Origin: Formivibrio citricus
GTDB lineage: Bacteria > Pseudomonadota > Gammaproteobacteria > Burkholderiales > Chitinibacteraceae
Direction of reading: 5' to 3'
NCBI RefSeq assembly: GCF_900115065.1
Contig: NZ_FOVE01000016.1
Coordinates: forward strand, 31,612 to 95,611
DNA length: 64,000 bases
The notes beneath the pieces are model-generated. The model saw only the letters and a list, made by a program, of their open reading frames with translations. It made no database searches and was not told the origin of the DNA. A program made the position numbers and the translations under genes. This document shows, in pieces, positions 51,752 to 63,157 of the stretch; within the stretch, counting starts at the first letter, position 1; every line of letters begins with the position of its first letter.

Positions 51752-52348
51752 ATGTCCACCCCACCCCCTCTCCAGACCCTGATCCAGGCACTGCGCGTGC
51801 TGCCCGGCGTCGGCCCCAAGTCGGCAACCCGCATGGCCTACCACCTGCTGCAACGCGATCCAGTTGGCGCCGGCAAGCTGGCCCAGGCCATCGGCGAAGC
51901 ATTGGGCAAGCTCCGTCATTGCCAGTGCTGCAACACGCTCACCGAGGCCGAAATCTGCGAAATCTGCACCGACCCCGGCCGCAACCGCAAACAGCTATGC
52001 GTGGTCGAAATGCCAACCGATCTCTTGATGCTGGAGCAGACGCTGGCCTTCCACGGACTGTATTTCGTGCTGATGGGCCGGCTCTCACCCTTGGATGGCA
52101 TCGGCCCGAAAGACATCGCGTTGGAGCCGCTGTTGAAGCGTGCAACCGACGGCTGCGTGGAAGAAGTGATTCTGGCAACCAACTTCACCGCCGAAGGCGA
52201 AGCCACATCGCACTATCTGGCAGAAATGCTGCGTGCCCGCGGGCTGAAGGTCAGCCGCATCGCACGCGGCCTGCCGGTCGGCGGCGAACTGGAGCACGTC
52301 GATCCGGGCACCATTGCGCAGGCGCTGATTGAACGGCGCAACGTATAG
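51752..52348 (+). CDS. recR: Recombination mediator RecR
   Basis: The 198-residue protein works with RecF/RecO to load RecA at gaps. The helix-hairpin-helix is [20 protein letters not shown], the zinc finger is [16 protein letters not shown], and the Toprim domain ([14 protein letters not shown] ... [17 protein letters not shown]) is complete. Length equals E. coli RecR (about 200). The spacer to ybaB holds GTGAGG-type tandem repeats (about 51681-51710) but no gene. Confidence 0.96.
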   Translation: MSTPPPLQTLIQALRVLPGVGPKSATRMAYHLLQRDPVGAGKLAQAIGEALGKLRHCQCCNTLTEAEICEICTDPGRNRKQLCVVEMPTDLLMLEQTLAFHGLYFVLMGRLSPLDGIGPKDIALEPLLKRATDGCVEEVILATNFTAEGEATSHYLAEMLRARGLKVSRIARGLPVGGELEHVDPGTIAQALIERRNV

Positions 52349-52368
52349 CCTCCCATTGCAATCCTGAC

Positions 52369-52400
52369 GATGCCGCGAAATTTCGCGGCATCGTTGTTTC
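52369..52400 (+). terminator. Terminator of recR
   Basis: A 24-nt perfect palindrome (52369-52392) can form a stem of about 10 bp and is followed by GTTGTTTC. Confidence 0.7.
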
Positions 52401-52494
52401 TGCCAGTCAAAAAACGTGAATCTGACCACATGCAGGAAATCCCCAACCGTCTTTGTCTCCGCTGGGGCGGTATGCTAGTCGGCGTTGCAATTGA

Positions 52495-53637
<1,143 letters not shown>

Positions 53638-53650
53638 TTTCCCCGCCATG

Positions 53651-53687
53651 AAATGACAAAGGCCGCAATCTGCGGCCTTTGTCATTT
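53651..53687. terminator. Bidirectional terminator between ansB and purT
   Basis: A perfect 17-bp stem (53651-53667 with 53671-53687) with a short loop and A/T-rich outer end lies between convergent genes. Confidence 0.92.
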
Positions 53688-53700
53688 CTGAAACGCTGGA

Positions 53701-54897
53701 TCAGGGTTTAACCGGTTTCACCTGCGCCGCCGCATGGCGGGCGCGCTCGCGGGCTTGGTCGACATCCGCTCCTGCGGCCAGCGCCACGCCCATGCGTCGT
53801 TTTGAAAAAGCCTCGGGCTTGCCGAACAGGCGCAGGTCGGCACGCGGTACGGCCAGTGCCTCTGCGACGCCTTCATAGGCGATGCCGGTTTCATCCATGC
53901 CACCGTAAATCACCGCGCTCGCGGCCGGGTCGCGCAGGGATGCATCGACCGGCAGGCCGAGAATGGCGCGGGCATGCAGTTCGAATTCGGAAAAACGCTG
54001 GCTCATCAGGGTCACAAGACCCGTATCGTGCGGGCGCGGGCTGACTTCCGAGAACCACACCATGTCGCCCTTGACGAACAACTCCACACCAAACAGGCCG
54101 CAGCCTCCCAGTGCCTCCGTTACTTTCTTGGCAATGATCGTGGAACGTTCCAGCGCAATCGGGCTCATCGGTTGCGGTTGCCAGCTTTCGATGTAGTCGC
54201 CGCTCTTTTGCAGGTGGCCGATGGGTTCACAGAAACAGGTTTCGATCTCGCCCTCTGCGTTGCGGGCACGCACCGTCAACAGCGTGATTTCGTAATCGAA
54301 ATCGACGAATCCTTCGACGATCACCCTGCCCTGATTAACACGCCCGGCGCTCGCGGCGTATTCCCATGCTGCATCCACGTCCTGCGCGGACATCAGCATC
54401 GACTGCCCCTTGCCGGAAGAGGACATCGTCGGCTTCACCAAGCATGGAAAACCGATAACCGCCGTCGCGGCGCGCAATTCTTCGAGGCTGCCCGCAAAGC
54501 GGTACGGCGAAGTCGGCAGCTCCAGCTCTTCGGCCGCCAGCCGGCGAATGCCTTCGCGGTTCATGGTCAGGTTGATGGCGCGAGCGTTGGGCACGACCTG
54601 CGCCAGCCCTTCCGCCTCGATCCGGCTCAGTTCCTCGATCGCGATGGCCTCGATTTCCGGGACAATCAGGTGCGGCTTTTCCGTCTCGACCAGCGCACGC
54701 AAAGCGGCTGCATCGGTCATGCTGATGACGTACGAACGATGCGCAACCTGCATCGCCGGGGCATTCGGATAACGGTCGACGGCGATCACTTCGACGCCGA
54801 AGCGTTGCAGGGCAATCGCGACTTCCTTGCCCAGCTCGCCGCTGCCCAGCAGCATGACACGGGTGGCCGACGGCGAGAGCGGGGTGCCGATTCGCAT
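53701..54897 (-). CDS. purT: Formate-dependent phosphoribosylglycinamide formyltransferase
   Basis: The 398-residue ATP-grasp enzyme makes formyl-GAR from GAR, formate and ATP in purine synthesis. Typical segments: [30 protein letters not shown] (ATP loop), [24 protein letters not shown]. The ATG at 54897 is chosen for its AGGAGA site and for the family start ([18 protein letters not shown]). It lies 17 nt after the DUF3460 gene in the same direction. Confidence 0.95.
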   Translation of the reverse strand: MRIGTPLSPSATRVMLLGSGELGKEVAIALQRFGVEVIAVDRYPNAPAMQVAHRSYVISMTDAAALRALVETEKPHLIVPEIEAIAIEELSRIEAEGLAQVVPNARAINLTMNREGIRRLAAEELELPTSPYRFAGSLEELRAATAVIGFPCLVKPTMSSSGKGQSMLMSAQDVDAAWEYAASAGRVNQGRVIVEGFVDFDYEITLLTVRARNAEGEIETCFCEPIGHLQKSGDYIESWQPQPMSPIALERSTIIAKKVTEALGGCGLFGVELFVKGDMVWFSEVSPRPHDTGLVTLMSQRFSEFELHARAILGLPVDASLRDPAASAVIYGGMDETGIAYEGVAEALAVPRADLRLFGKPEAFSKRRMGVALAAGADVDQARERARHAAAQVKPVKP

Positions 54898-54914
54898 GGT
54901 TTTCTCCTGCAATT

Positions 54915-55115
54915 TCAATTGGTCAGATACGGATAAGGCTTTTGCCCGACCCTGGATTGGTCGTAGCTGCGCCATTCTTCTTCGTTCAGCGCACCCTTGT
55001 CCCAGAGCAGCGCGAACCCGTCGATCTGGCTTTGCGCGACATCCGGATGCGCCTTGAGATAATCGTTCATGAAAGTCGCGAACTCGGAAACGTAACGCGG
55101 TTTTTGGCCAAACAT
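54915..55115 (-). CDS. DUF3460 small protein
   Basis: The 66-residue protein matches DUF3460, a small family of Betaproteobacteria: [34 protein letters not shown] and [11 protein letters not shown]. The function is unknown. A consensus AAGGAGG precedes the ATG at 55115. It lies between hisC and purT on the same strand. The family distribution supports a betaproteobacterial source. Confidence 0.88.
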   Translation of the reverse strand: MFGQKPRYVSEFATFMNDYLKAHPDVAQSQIDGFALLWDKGALNEEEWRSYDQSRVGQKPYPYLTN

Positions 55116-55126
55116 GATTGCCTCCT

Positions 55127-56227
55127 TCAAACCTTCATGGCTTCTTCAAGCACTTCGATGAAGCGCGCATTTTCTTCCGGCAGTCCGATCGACACGCGCA
55201 GGCTGTTGGGCATATTGTAGCCGCCCAGCGGGCGCACGATCACGCCGCGCTCCAGCATGAAGCGGTTGAGCATCTGCGCATCGCCGCAATGGAAGGTCAC
55301 GAAGTTGCCGTAGCCGGGAATGAACGGTACACCCATGCGCACGAAGGCTGCCGTGATCTGCTTCATACCTTCGTTGTTGATGCGCACCGATTCGCGCAGG
55401 AATTCCTCGTCGTCGAGCGCAGCGCAGGCTGCGGCTTGGGCCAGGCTGTTCACGTTGAAGGGCTGGCGGATGCGGTTCACGATGTCGGCCACTTCCGGGC
55501 TTGCCAGCGCAAAACCGACGCGCAAGCCGGCCAGACCGTACGCTTTGGACAGCGTGCGCGTGATGATGATATTGGGGTACTTCTTCAGCCAGCCCAGCGA
55601 ATCCGGGCGACGCTCCGGCGCGAGGTACTCGGTATAGGCTTCGTCCAGAACGATCAGCACGTTCTTCGGGCATTGCTCGAAGAACTCCACCAGATCGCCG
55701 GGGCGCGCCAGCGTGCCGGTCGGGTTGTTCGGATTGGCGATCCACACAATCTTGGTCGAGGGCTCGATGGCTGCGCGCATTGCGGACAAATCATGACCGT
55801 AGTCAATAGCGCGGACCTGGATTCCGCGCGCGCCGGTCGCCTGAACGGCCAGCGGGTAAACCGCAAAAGCATACTGCGAGTAGACCGACGAATCGCCCGG
55901 CACGAGGAAGGCATGCGCAATCATTTCCAGCAGATCGTTGGAGCCGTTCCCCAATACGATCTGCTTCTGCTCAACGCCAAACTTCTGCGCAATCTTGGCC
56001 TTGAGCTCGAAACCGTTGCCGTCCGGATAGCGCGAGATGTCCGCCAGTTCCCGTTCCATGGCCGCACGCGCCTTGGGGCTGATGCCGAGCGGATTCTCGT
56101 TGGAAGCCAGCTTGACGATTTTGGCCGGATCAAGCCCCATCTCGCGGGCAAGCTCGGAAATGGGTTTGCCGGGCTGGTAAGGCGCAATGGCCCGAATGTA
56201 TTGCGGTGCGAGTTCAGCGAGAGACAT
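55127..56227 (-). CDS. hisC: Histidinol-phosphate aminotransferase
   Basis: The 366-residue PLP aminotransferase has [27 protein letters not shown], and the PLP lysine in [12 protein letters not shown]. It could act in histidine synthesis or, because it lies downstream of pheA, as an aromatic aminotransferase (the HisC2 case in pheA-hisC-tyrA-aroA clusters). AAGGAAA precedes the ATG. The rest of the histidine operon is not here. Confidence 0.93.
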   Translation of the reverse strand: MSLAELAPQYIRAIAPYQPGKPISELAREMGLDPAKIVKLASNENPLGISPKARAAMERELADISRYPDGNGFELKAKIAQKFGVEQKQIVLGNGSNDLLEMIAHAFLVPGDSSVYSQYAFAVYPLAVQATGARGIQVRAIDYGHDLSAMRAAIEPSTKIVWIANPNNPTGTLARPGDLVEFFEQCPKNVLIVLDEAYTEYLAPERRPDSLGWLKKYPNIIITRTLSKAYGLAGLRVGFALASPEVADIVNRIRQPFNVNSLAQAAACAALDDEEFLRESVRINNEGMKQITAAFVRMGVPFIPGYGNFVTFHCGDAQMLNRFMLERGVIVRPLGGYNMPNSLRVSIGLPEENARFIEVLEEAMKV

Positions 56228-56243
56228 GATTTTCCTTTCCGGT

Positions 56244-56852
56244 TCAGGCCAGCTTTTTCACCATGCGATAGCTGGCGGGCAAATTGAAGGGTTCCAGCAT
56301 CGGCACGCGGGTTTCGGTCACTATCTCGAAACCGTGGCGCAGGTAAAAGCGCACCGCGCCGGGGTTGCCGCTGTCCACGTCGGTATGCAGCTCGGTCGCG
56401 CCCCGCCGCAACGCGGTGCCGGCAATGTCCTGCAAGATCAAGCTCCCGGCACCCCGCCCGCGCAAGCGGGACGCGACCGCCAAGGTGCGCAGATACCAGG
56501 CTTGTGCAGGGATATGCGGAAACAGCCAGGCCAGTTTGGCGCTGCGACCCAGGCATTCATCGTCCGCGGCAAGCAGTGCTTCATCGGTTTCATCCAGCAC
56601 TGCGGCCTGTTGCGCCGGGTAATGGCTGGCCAGCGCCGTCAGTTGGCCCGTTTCTAACCAGACCGTCATGCCGGCATGACTCAACGAGCCGGTTTTCTCC
56701 AGCCACAGCCGGTTTAAGGCAGACAAGGCCGCGCGCTCCGAAGCAAACAGGAAATCGTAATAAGGCGGATCGGAATCGTAGACGAGGCGGGAGGCCACCA
56801 GCGCGTCGTCCGGCTGCCCGCTCCGCTTCGACAGCGTCAAACCCGCGCCCAC
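56244..56852 (-). CDS. GNAT-family N-acetyltransferase
   Basis: The 202-residue protein has a GNAT acetyl-CoA motif LRTLAVASRLRGRGAGSLILQDI and the C-terminal AVRFYLRHGFEIV. The N-terminal half (SDPPYYDFLFASERAALSAL) is less conserved. The substrate is unknown. The start is GTG at 56852, with GGAGG just upstream, overlapping the LOG-gene stop by 16 nt; a TTG at 56840 is the alternative. Confidence 0.85.
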   Translation of the reverse strand: MGAGLTLSKRSGQPDDALVASRLVYDSDPPYYDFLFASERAALSALNRLWLEKTGSLSHAGMTVWLETGQLTALASHYPAQQAAVLDETDEALLAADDECLGRSAKLAWLFPHIPAQAWYLRTLAVASRLRGRGAGSLILQDIAGTALRRGATELHTDVDSGNPGAVRFYLRHGFEIVTETRVPMLEPFNLPASYRMVKKLA

Positions 56853-57409
56853 GCGCCCTCCCCGCCCTGCGGCAGCAAGGCGAGATCGTCGAGCAGCTTT
56901 GCCGGCGTTTCCTGCATCTGCAGGAAAGTGCTTTCGGTCTCGCCCACGAAGCCCTCTTCGACCGCGCGCGCCACAAAACTTTTCAGGCCGGAGTAATAAC
57001 CATCGACATCGAGCAAGCCGATCGGTTTGCCGTGCAGACCGATTTGCCGCCAGGTCAGGATCTCGAAAAGCTCGTCGAGCGTACCGAATCCGCCCGGCAA
57101 TGCGATAAAGGCATCGGCTCGATCGGCCATCTGCGCCTTGCGGGTATGCATCGAATCGGTCACGTGCAGCTCGGTCAGACCCGGCATGGCCAGTTCCCGC
57201 GCCACCATGAAATCCGGAATCACGCCGACAACCTTGCCGCCAGCAGCAAGGCAGGCATCGGCGACAACGCCCATCAGGCCGACATGGCCGCCGCCGTAGA
57301 CCAGCGTCAGGTCACGCTTAGCCAACTCAGCGCCCAGCTCGCGCGCAGCAGCGGCATACGCCGGGCGGTTGCCGTGCCGGGCGCCGCAGAAAACAGCGAC
57401 CGATTTCAC
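56837..57409 (-). CDS. LOG-family nucleotide 5'-monophosphate phosphoribohydrolase
   Basis: The 190-residue protein carries the LOG motifs SVAVFCGARHGNRPAY and PGGFGTLDELFE (PGGxGTxxE). Bacterial members hydrolyse nucleoside 5'-monophosphates or cytokinin precursors to free bases. The GTG start overlaps the pheA stop (GTGA), so it is translationally coupled to pheA. The longer open frame upstream is a reading through pheA. The physiological substrate cannot be told. Confidence 0.92.
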   Translation of the reverse strand: MKSVAVFCGARHGNRPAYAAAARELGAELAKRDLTLVYGGGHVGLMGVVADACLAAGGKVVGVIPDFMVARELAMPGLTELHVTDSMHTRKAQMADRADAFIALPGGFGTLDELFEILTWRQIGLHGKPIGLLDVDGYYSGLKSFVARAVEEGFVGETESTFLQMQETPAKLLDDLALLPQGGEGAWARV

Positions 57410-58479
57410 AGCACCGCCACCGGGTAGGAACCCAGAACCTTCACAAAGGCCGCGACATCGCGCAGTTCCTGCAAGGCGGCCTGCAAGGCAGGCTCGCTGG
57501 CGTGGCCTTCCACGTCGACGAAGAAGAGGTATTCCCAAAGGCCGGTCCGGCTCGGGCGGGATTCGAACTTGGTCATGGAAACGCCGTGCCGTGCCAGCGG
57601 TTCGACAACCGAATGCAGCGCACCGGGTTTGTTGGGCGCGGAAATGACCAGCGAAGTCTTGTCGCGACCGCTCGGCACCGTATCCTGGTAACCGAGCACC
57701 AGGAAGCGGGTGGTGTTGTTCGGTTCGTCTTCGATGGAATCGGCCAATTTCAGCAGGTTGAAGCGTTCGCACGCCGCATCGCCGGCAATGGCTGCGGAAC
57801 TCGGATCAAGGCTCGCCAGACGCGCTGCCTCGGCATTGCTGGCCACCGAAACGCGCTCGACGTCGGCCGGCAGGTTCTTGTTCAGCCATTCGTGGCACTG
57901 TGCCAGGCTCTGCGCATGCGAATACACGCGCTGGATGCCTTCGCGGCCTTCGACCGCGCGCAGCAGGTGTTGGTGGATGCGCAACACCACTTCGCCGCAA
58001 GCTTTGAGCGACGTGTTGACCATCAGATCAAGCGTGCGGCCCACGGCGCCTTCGGTCGAATTCTCCACGGGCGCGACCACGTAATCGGCGTTGCGCGCCT
58101 CGACCATGCGGAAAGCCTCGTCAATCGAGGCGCAGGCTTGCGTGCAGGCTGCATGGCCGAAATGCTTGACCGCCGCGGATTGGCTGAACGTCCCGGCCGG
58201 GCCAAGGTAGGCAATCGTCAGCGGGCGCTCCAGCGCCAGGCACGCCGACATGATCTCGCGGAACAGCTTGGCAATCGCCTCATCGGGCAGCGGCCCCTGG
58301 TTGAGCGACTTGAGCCGGGTCAGCACCTGTGCCTCGCGCTCGGGCCGGTACACCACGCCCTCGCCCTTGATCACGCCGATTTCATGCGCATGCATCGCGC
58401 GTTCGTTGAGGAGTTTCAGCACCTCGGCATCGATGGAATCGATGGCGTTGCGGTGGGATTTGAGAAGTTCGTCGCTCAT
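57406..58479 (-). CDS. pheA: Bifunctional chorismate mutase / prephenate dehydratase (P-protein)
   Basis: The 357-residue protein makes phenylpyruvate. Residues 1-85 are AroQ chorismate mutase (RNAIDSIDAEVLKLLNERAMHA), residues about 90-270 are prephenate dehydratase (YLGPAGTFSQSAA, VAPVENSTEGAVGRTLDLM, NNTTRFLVLG), and the C-terminus is an ACT regulatory domain with the Phe-binding ESRP. It is downstream of gyrA and two thioesterases, and upstream of LOG-GNAT-hisC. Confidence 0.96.
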   Translation of the reverse strand: MSDELLKSHRNAIDSIDAEVLKLLNERAMHAHEIGVIKGEGVVYRPEREAQVLTRLKSLNQGPLPDEAIAKLFREIMSACLALERPLTIAYLGPAGTFSQSAAVKHFGHAACTQACASIDEAFRMVEARNADYVVAPVENSTEGAVGRTLDLMVNTSLKACGEVVLRIHQHLLRAVEGREGIQRVYSHAQSLAQCHEWLNKNLPADVERVSVASNAEAARLASLDPSSAAIAGDAACERFNLLKLADSIEDEPNNTTRFLVLGYQDTVPSGRDKTSLVISAPNKPGALHSVVEPLARHGVSMTKFESRPSRTGLWEYLFFVDVEGHASEPALQAALQELRDVAAFVKVLGSYPVAVL

Positions 58480-58506
58480 GGTCTAGCTCGCAAGAAATAT
58501 CAGTGA

Positions 58507-58929
58507 TCAAGCCAAAAGATAATGTGCCCGCGCCGTGGCCACCGGGCGGGCAGCATCCGCCTGCCATGCGGTGATCAGCACGTTGGCCACCCTCATCCCC
58601 TGCCGCACGATCTCGCAACGGGCGAAAAGATCCTGCGGGCCGGCGGAGCGCAGGTAGTCAATCGAGAAATCCACAATCTTCGGAATACCCTCGGCCTCGC
58701 GCGCCCACATCAGATGCAGGATGGCGGCATTTTCCAGAAAACCGCCGATCACGCCGCCATGCAGCGCGGGCAAACGGGCATTGCCGATGTTGGCAGGCCG
58801 GTAAGGCAATACGAACAGCGGGGCGGATTCGCTCTCCCGGCATTCGATGCCGAGAAAGCAGGCATAAGGAATCGCCGCCACGGCTTGCTGCAGATCGGCA
58901 ATGGAATTGATGGCGGAGATGGATTGCAT
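58507..58929 (-). CDS. PaaI-type hotdog thioesterase, second of a tandem pair
   Basis: The 140-residue protein has the PaaI hotdog motif ALHGGVIGGFLENAAILHLM and DFSIDYLRSAGPQDLFARCEIV. It starts at the ATG at 58929, one base into the stop codon of the first thioesterase (TGATG), so translation is coupled. It differs enough from its neighbour to be an old duplication or an independent gain. The substrate is unknown. Confidence 0.87.
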   Translation of the reverse strand: MQSISAINSIADLQQAVAAIPYACFLGIECRESESAPLFVLPYRPANIGNARLPALHGGVIGGFLENAAILHLMWAREAEGIPKIVDFSIDYLRSAGPQDLFARCEIVRQGMRVANVLITAWQADAARPVATARAHYLLA

Positions 58930-59393
58930 CAGTTCGCCCCTTCCGCTGGCATGGCAAGCCGCATGTAGGTCGCGACCGCATGCGCGACGGGTTTTTCCGG
59001 GGTCTCCTGATAGACGACACCGCGCGTAAAGGCGATCTGGCTCGTCAAACGGTAGCACTCGGCCTGGCAATACAGCGGGCTGTCCGGCTGGGCCGGGCGC
59101 AGGTAATCGAGACGCAGATCGAGCGTGGCGATGGATTCCCGTTCATTGAGCCGGGAAAAAATCGCCATCGCTCCGGCCATGTCGGCCAGCGTCGTGACCA
59201 CGCCGCTATGCAGCACGCGGCTGAACGGATCGCCGACCAGCTCAGGCTTGAAAGGCAAGGCCAGTGTGACCTTGCGATCCTCGTCCAGCGCATGAAACTG
59301 CAGCCCCAGCGCCGCGCAATGCGGCAATCCCAGCGCGATCTGCACCATCTGCTGGAAAAAACCGGACGCGGCTACCGGCTGCATTTCTTGCAT
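58929..59393 (-). CDS. PaaI-type hotdog thioesterase, first of a tandem pair
   Basis: The 154-residue protein has VLHSGVVTTLADMAGAMAIFSRL (the GG-V-x-LxD helix start, with the catalytic Asp) and LDLRLDYLRPAQP. It begins 3 nt after the gyrA stop codon, which suggests readthrough from gyrA. It pairs with the thioesterase at 58507 and may form a heteromer; that is an inference from the gene overlap. Confidence 0.87.
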   Translation of the reverse strand: MQEMQPVAASGFFQQMVQIALGLPHCAALGLQFHALDEDRKVTLALPFKPELVGDPFSRVLHSGVVTTLADMAGAMAIFSRLNERESIATLDLRLDYLRPAQPDSPLYCQAECYRLTSQIAFTRGVVYQETPEKPVAHAVATYMRLAMPAEGAN

Positions 59394-59396
59394 GGC

Positions 59397-62111
59397 TTAC
59401 TCGGTCTGCGGTGATTCGTTGCCCGAAGTTTCGTCGTCCGCTTCGGTGTCGCAACCTTCCTCGTCGGAATCCACTTCGCAGACACGCTCAAGGCCCGACA
59501 GCTTTTCGCCTTCGTCGAGATTGATCAGACGCACGCCCTGCGCGGCACGACCGGTTTCGCGAATCTGCTCGACCGGGGTGCGGATCAGCACGCCTCCGGT
59601 AGTAATCAGCATCACGTCGTCGGTTTCAGCGACCAGCGTTGCCGCCACCAGCTTGCCGTTGCGCTCGCCGGTATCGATGGCAATCACGCCCTGCGTACCA
59701 CGACCGGAGAGGCGGTAGTCGCCAACCGGGGTGCGCTTGCCGTAACCATTTTCAGTGGCGGTCAGCACTTGCTGGTCGTCGCGCTCGGCAACCAGCAAGG
59801 AAATCAGCTTCTGGCCTTCCAGGAGCTTCATGCCGCGCACGCCCTTGGAGTTGCGGCCCATCGGGCGAACCTTGCTCTGGTTGAATCGCACCGACTTGCC
59901 GGCATCGGAGAACAGCATGACCTGATCACCCTCTTCGGCTTGCGCGCTTTCGTCCAGTTGGTCTTCGTCCTGAATATGGTCTTCTTCCGAGGCCTGATCG
60001 TCGTCAACGACAGGCGCACCGGGGGCGCCACGCGTCAGCGCCACGCCGATCAGGTAGTTACCCTCTTCGAGATTGATCGCGATGATGCCGCGCTTCATCG
60101 GGCGCGAGAACGCGGTCAGCGGCGTCTTCTTGACCGTGCCGTCGGCAGTGGCCATGAACACATACTGGTCCTCGGTGAACTCCTTCACCGGCAGGATGGC
60201 GTTGATCTTTTCGCCCTCTTCCAGCGGCAACAGGTTCACGATCGGCTTGCCGCGGCTGGTACGTCCGCCCTGCGGCAGCTCGTAGACCTTGATCCAGTAC
60301 ACGCGACCACGCGAGCTGAAGCAGAGAATGTAATCGTGCGTGTTGGCCACGAACAGGTTGTCGATGAAATCGTCTTCCTTGGTCGCCGCCGCCTGCTTGC
60401 CGCGACCACCGCGACGCTGGGCACGATACTCTTCGGCCGGCGTGGCTTTCATGTAGCCGGTGTGGGTCAGCGTGACCACCATGTCTTGCGGGGTGATCAG
60501 GTCTTCGATGCTGATATCGCCACCGAAAGCAACGATTTCTGACTTGCGCACGTCGCCGTAAGCCGCCTTCACTTCGTTCATTTCATCAGAAATGATCTGC
60601 GTCACGCGTTCCGGCTTAGCCAAGATATCGAGCAGATCAAGGATCTTCTCCATCACTTCCTGGTACTCGCCAACAATCTTGTCTTGTTCAAGGCCCGTCA
60701 GGCGTTGCAGGCGCAGCTCCAAAATGGCTTGCGCTTGCACTTCGGAGAGACGATAGCCTTGCGCGCTGTAGCCGAACTCTTCCGCCAGCCCATCAGGACG
60801 CGAAGCAGCAGCATCGGTGCGCGCCAGCATTTCGCCGACCAGACCGGAACTCCAGGTACGCTCCATCAAGCCGGCTTTGGCTTCCGGAGGGGTGGCAGCA
60901 GCCTTGATCAGCGCGATGATTTCGTCGACATTGGATAGCGCAACGGCCAAACCTTCGAGGATGTGCCCGCGTTCACGCGCCTTGCGCAGTTCAAATACCG
61001 TGCGGCGGGTAACGACTTCGCGACGGTGACGCAGGAAGCATTCGAGCACCTGTTTCAGGTTCAACAGGCGCGGCTGGCCGTCGACCAGCGCAACCATGTT
61101 GATACCGAAACTGTCCTGCAACTGGGTCTGTTTGTAGAGGTTGTTGAGCACGACATCGGGCATTTCGCCGCGCTTCAATTCGATCACCACGCGCATGCCG
61201 GATTTGTCCGACTCGTCGCGCAGCTCGGAAATGCCTTCGATCGACTTTTCGCGCACCAGCTCGCCGATGCGCTCCAGCAGACGCGCCTTGTTCACCTGGT
61301 ACGGCAGTTCGTCGACAATGATTGCTTGGCGGTCAGCGCTTCTCGGTATGTCTTCGAAGTGCGTGCGCGCACGCATCACCACGCGGCCGCGGCCGGTACG
61401 GTAGCCCTCGCGCACGCCGCCGATGCCGTAAATGATGCCGGCAGTGGGAAAGTCCGGCGCCGGGATGATGTCGATCAACTCGTCGACGGTCATTTCCGGG
61501 TTTGCCAAGAGCGCCAGCGCACCGTCGATCACTTCGTTGATATTGTGCGGAGGGATATTGGTTGCCATACCGACGGCGATACCGGACGAACCGTTGATCA
61601 GCAGGTTCGGCACACGGGTCGGCAGAACGGTCGGCTCGAGTTCCTTCTCGTCGTAGTTCGGCGTGAAGTCGACAGTTTCCTTGTCGATATCGGCCAGCAA
61701 TTCGGAGGAAATCTTGCGCAGGCGACACTCGGTGTAACGATAGGCTGCCGCCGAGTCGCCATCTATTGAGCCGAAGTTGCCCTGACCGTCGATCAGCGTG
61801 TAGCGCAGCGAAAAATCCTGCGCCATGCGCACCAGCGCTTCGTACGCGGCCGAATCGCCGTGCGGATGGTATTTACCGAGCACGTCACCGATCACGCGGG
61901 CGCATTTCACATAGGCGCGGTTCCAGACATTGTTGCTCTCGTGCATGGCAAACAAGATACGCCGATGCACAGGCTTCAGTCCGTCGCGAACATCGGGCAA
62001 TGCTCGCCCCACGATCACGCTCATCGCGTAATCGAGATAGGAACGGCGCATTTCCTCTTCGAGACTGACGGGGATGGTTTCCTTGGCAAAACTCTGGATT
62101 TGTTCAGACAT
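59397..62111 (-). CDS. gyrA: DNA gyrase subunit A
   Basis: The 904-residue topoisomerase subunit breaks and rejoins DNA. The catalytic Tyr is Y126 in [11 protein letters not shown] (Met precedes Arg in E. coli at the first Tyr). The quinolone region reads [20 protein letters not shown]87 (E. coli S83) is wild type, and E91 stands for D87. The GyrA box QRRGGRGKQ starts the C-terminal beta-propeller, which has an acidic insertion ([19 protein letters not shown]) and an acidic tail. Confidence 0.97.
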   Translation of the reverse strand: MSEQIQSFAKETIPVSLEEEMRRSYLDYAMSVIVGRALPDVRDGLKPVHRRILFAMHESNNVWNRAYVKCARVIGDVLGKYHPHGDSAAYEALVRMAQDFSLRYTLIDGQGNFGSIDGDSAAAYRYTECRLRKISSELLADIDKETVDFTPNYDEKELEPTVLPTRVPNLLINGSSGIAVGMATNIPPHNINEVIDGALALLANPEMTVDELIDIIPAPDFPTAGIIYGIGGVREGYRTGRGRVVMRARTHFEDIPRSADRQAIIVDELPYQVNKARLLERIGELVREKSIEGISELRDESDKSGMRVVIELKRGEMPDVVLNNLYKQTQLQDSFGINMVALVDGQPRLLNLKQVLECFLRHRREVVTRRTVFELRKARERGHILEGLAVALSNVDEIIALIKAAATPPEAKAGLMERTWSSGLVGEMLARTDAAASRPDGLAEEFGYSAQGYRLSEVQAQAILELRLQRLTGLEQDKIVGEYQEVMEKILDLLDILAKPERVTQIISDEMNEVKAAYGDVRKSEIVAFGGDISIEDLITPQDMVVTLTHTGYMKATPAEEYRAQRRGGRGKQAAATKEDDFIDNLFVANTHDYILCFSSRGRVYWIKVYELPQGGRTSRGKPIVNLLPLEEGEKINAILPVKEFTEDQYVFMATADGTVKKTPLTAFSRPMKRGIIAINLEEGNYLIGVALTRGAPGAPVVDDDQASEEDHIQDEDQLDESAQAEEGDQVMLFSDAGKSVRFNQSKVRPMGRNSKGVRGMKLLEGQKLISLLVAERDDQQVLTATENGYGKRTPVGDYRLSGRGTQGVIAIDTGERNGKLVAATLVAETDDVMLITTGGVLIRTPVEQIRETGRAAQGVRLINLDEGEKLSGLERVCEVDSDEEGCDTEADDETSGNESPQTE

Positions 62112-62438
62112 CTTCTAGGCCGGCAATTTTGAAGTTAATGCCCGTTCTTCCATGCCGCTCACAGCGAGGCAGACAGCAAGATCCGGGAAAGCGGGAAGTT
62201 TACCACGCCGCCACTCCCGCTCCAATCGCACCTGGCTCGAACCGCCCTCTCATGTGCGGTTTATCGCCCCGAATAACAAATTTACTTGGAATATCGGCAA
62301 TTCCGGTTTGCCTTCCTTTCGCTTCGGGTACTAGAATTCTTTCCTGAAGCCTCGCAGATATTTCAAGGGCGTCCATCGCATGCAACTTGGAATACCCGGG
62401 CCGGACTTTCGATAACAATCCAGTTGGAGAAGCAACCT
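62112..62438. other. Divergent control region between gyrA and the OmpA-family gene
   Basis: No gene is seen in these 327 bases on either strand. It must hold the promoters of both genes. A TAGAAT box with TTGCCT 18 nt upstream (62308-62337) faces the OmpA gene. For gyrA a TAAACT box at 62197-62202 (minus) is the best guess. Confidence 0.6.
62308..62337 (+). promoter_or_regulatory. Candidate promoter of the OmpA-family gene
   Basis: TTGCCT (62308-62313) and TAGAAT (62332-62337) are 18 nt apart. The predicted 5' leader is about 95 nt, long enough for post-transcriptional control. Confidence 0.5.
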
Positions 62439-63089
62439 ATGAAGCACACCCTCAAATACCTCGCTGTTGTCGCTGCATTTGGCCTTTGCGCAAGCGCTCA
62501 AGCCGACGTGGGCAAGACTGCTGCCTATGTCGAAGGCACCACCGCGGCCACCGTCTGGAAGAGCAACTTCGGCGAATGCTGGCGCACCGGCACCTGGACC
62601 AAGGAACAAGCCGTAGTTGAAGGTTGCGACGGCTACGTGAAGCCCGTTGCCAAGCCCGCCGTGGTCGCCAAGCCGGCACCGGCTCCGGTTGCCGACGCAC
62701 CAGCCGCAACCAAGTTCACACTCAAGGCTGACGTGCTGTTCGACCTGAACAAGTCCACCTTGAAGCCTGCAGGCAAGGCCGAGCTGGACAAAATGACGGC
62801 AGACCTCAAAAAAGTTGCCACCAAAGACAAAACCATCAAGGTTATCGGCCACGCCGACCGTCTGGGCAGCGCTGCCTACAACCAGAAACTGTCTGAAGCC
62901 CGCGCCAAGACCGTTGCAGCCTACCTGAAGACCAAGGGCGTCAACGGCGCCAAGGTTGTCACCGAAGGCAAGGGCAAGACCGCTCCGGTTACCGGCAACA
63001 AGTGCGACAAGGTCAAGCCGAAGTCCAAGCTGGTTGCCTGCCTGGCCCCGGATCGCCGCGTCGAAATCGAAGTCAGCGGCACCAAGTAA
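62439..63089 (+). CDS. OmpA-family outer membrane / peptidoglycan-binding protein
   Basis: The 216-residue protein has a signal peptide (1-22, ending SAQA), a short N-terminal domain with TVWKSNFGECWRTGTW, a Pro/Ala/Lys-rich linker (about 66-90), and an OmpA-C domain (about 90-215): LKADVLFDLNKSTLKPAGK and HADRLGSAAYNQKLSEARAKTVAAYL. There is no beta-barrel, so it is a small soluble or lipoprotein-like peptidoglycan binder. GGAG precedes the ATG. It is likely abundant. Confidence 0.92.
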   Translation: MKHTLKYLAVVAAFGLCASAQADVGKTAAYVEGTTAATVWKSNFGECWRTGTWTKEQAVVEGCDGYVKPVAKPAVVAKPAPAPVADAPAATKFTLKADVLFDLNKSTLKPAGKAELDKMTADLKKVATKDKTIKVIGHADRLGSAAYNQKLSEARAKTVAAYLKTKGVNGAKVVTEGKGKTAPVTGNKCDKVKPKSKLVACLAPDRRVEIEVSGTK

Positions 63090-63105
63090 TTCCCGCCGGC
63101 TCGAA

Positions 63106-63141
63106 ATACAAAACCCCTCGCCGTGGCGAGGGGTTTTGTAT
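63106..63141. terminator. Bidirectional terminator between the OmpA-family gene and pyk
   Basis: An inverted repeat of 17 nt (63106-63122 with 63125-63141) has a GC core and A/T ends, giving T tracts on both strands. Confidence 0.93.
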
Positions 63142-63157
63142 GCACAACACCAGAGGA

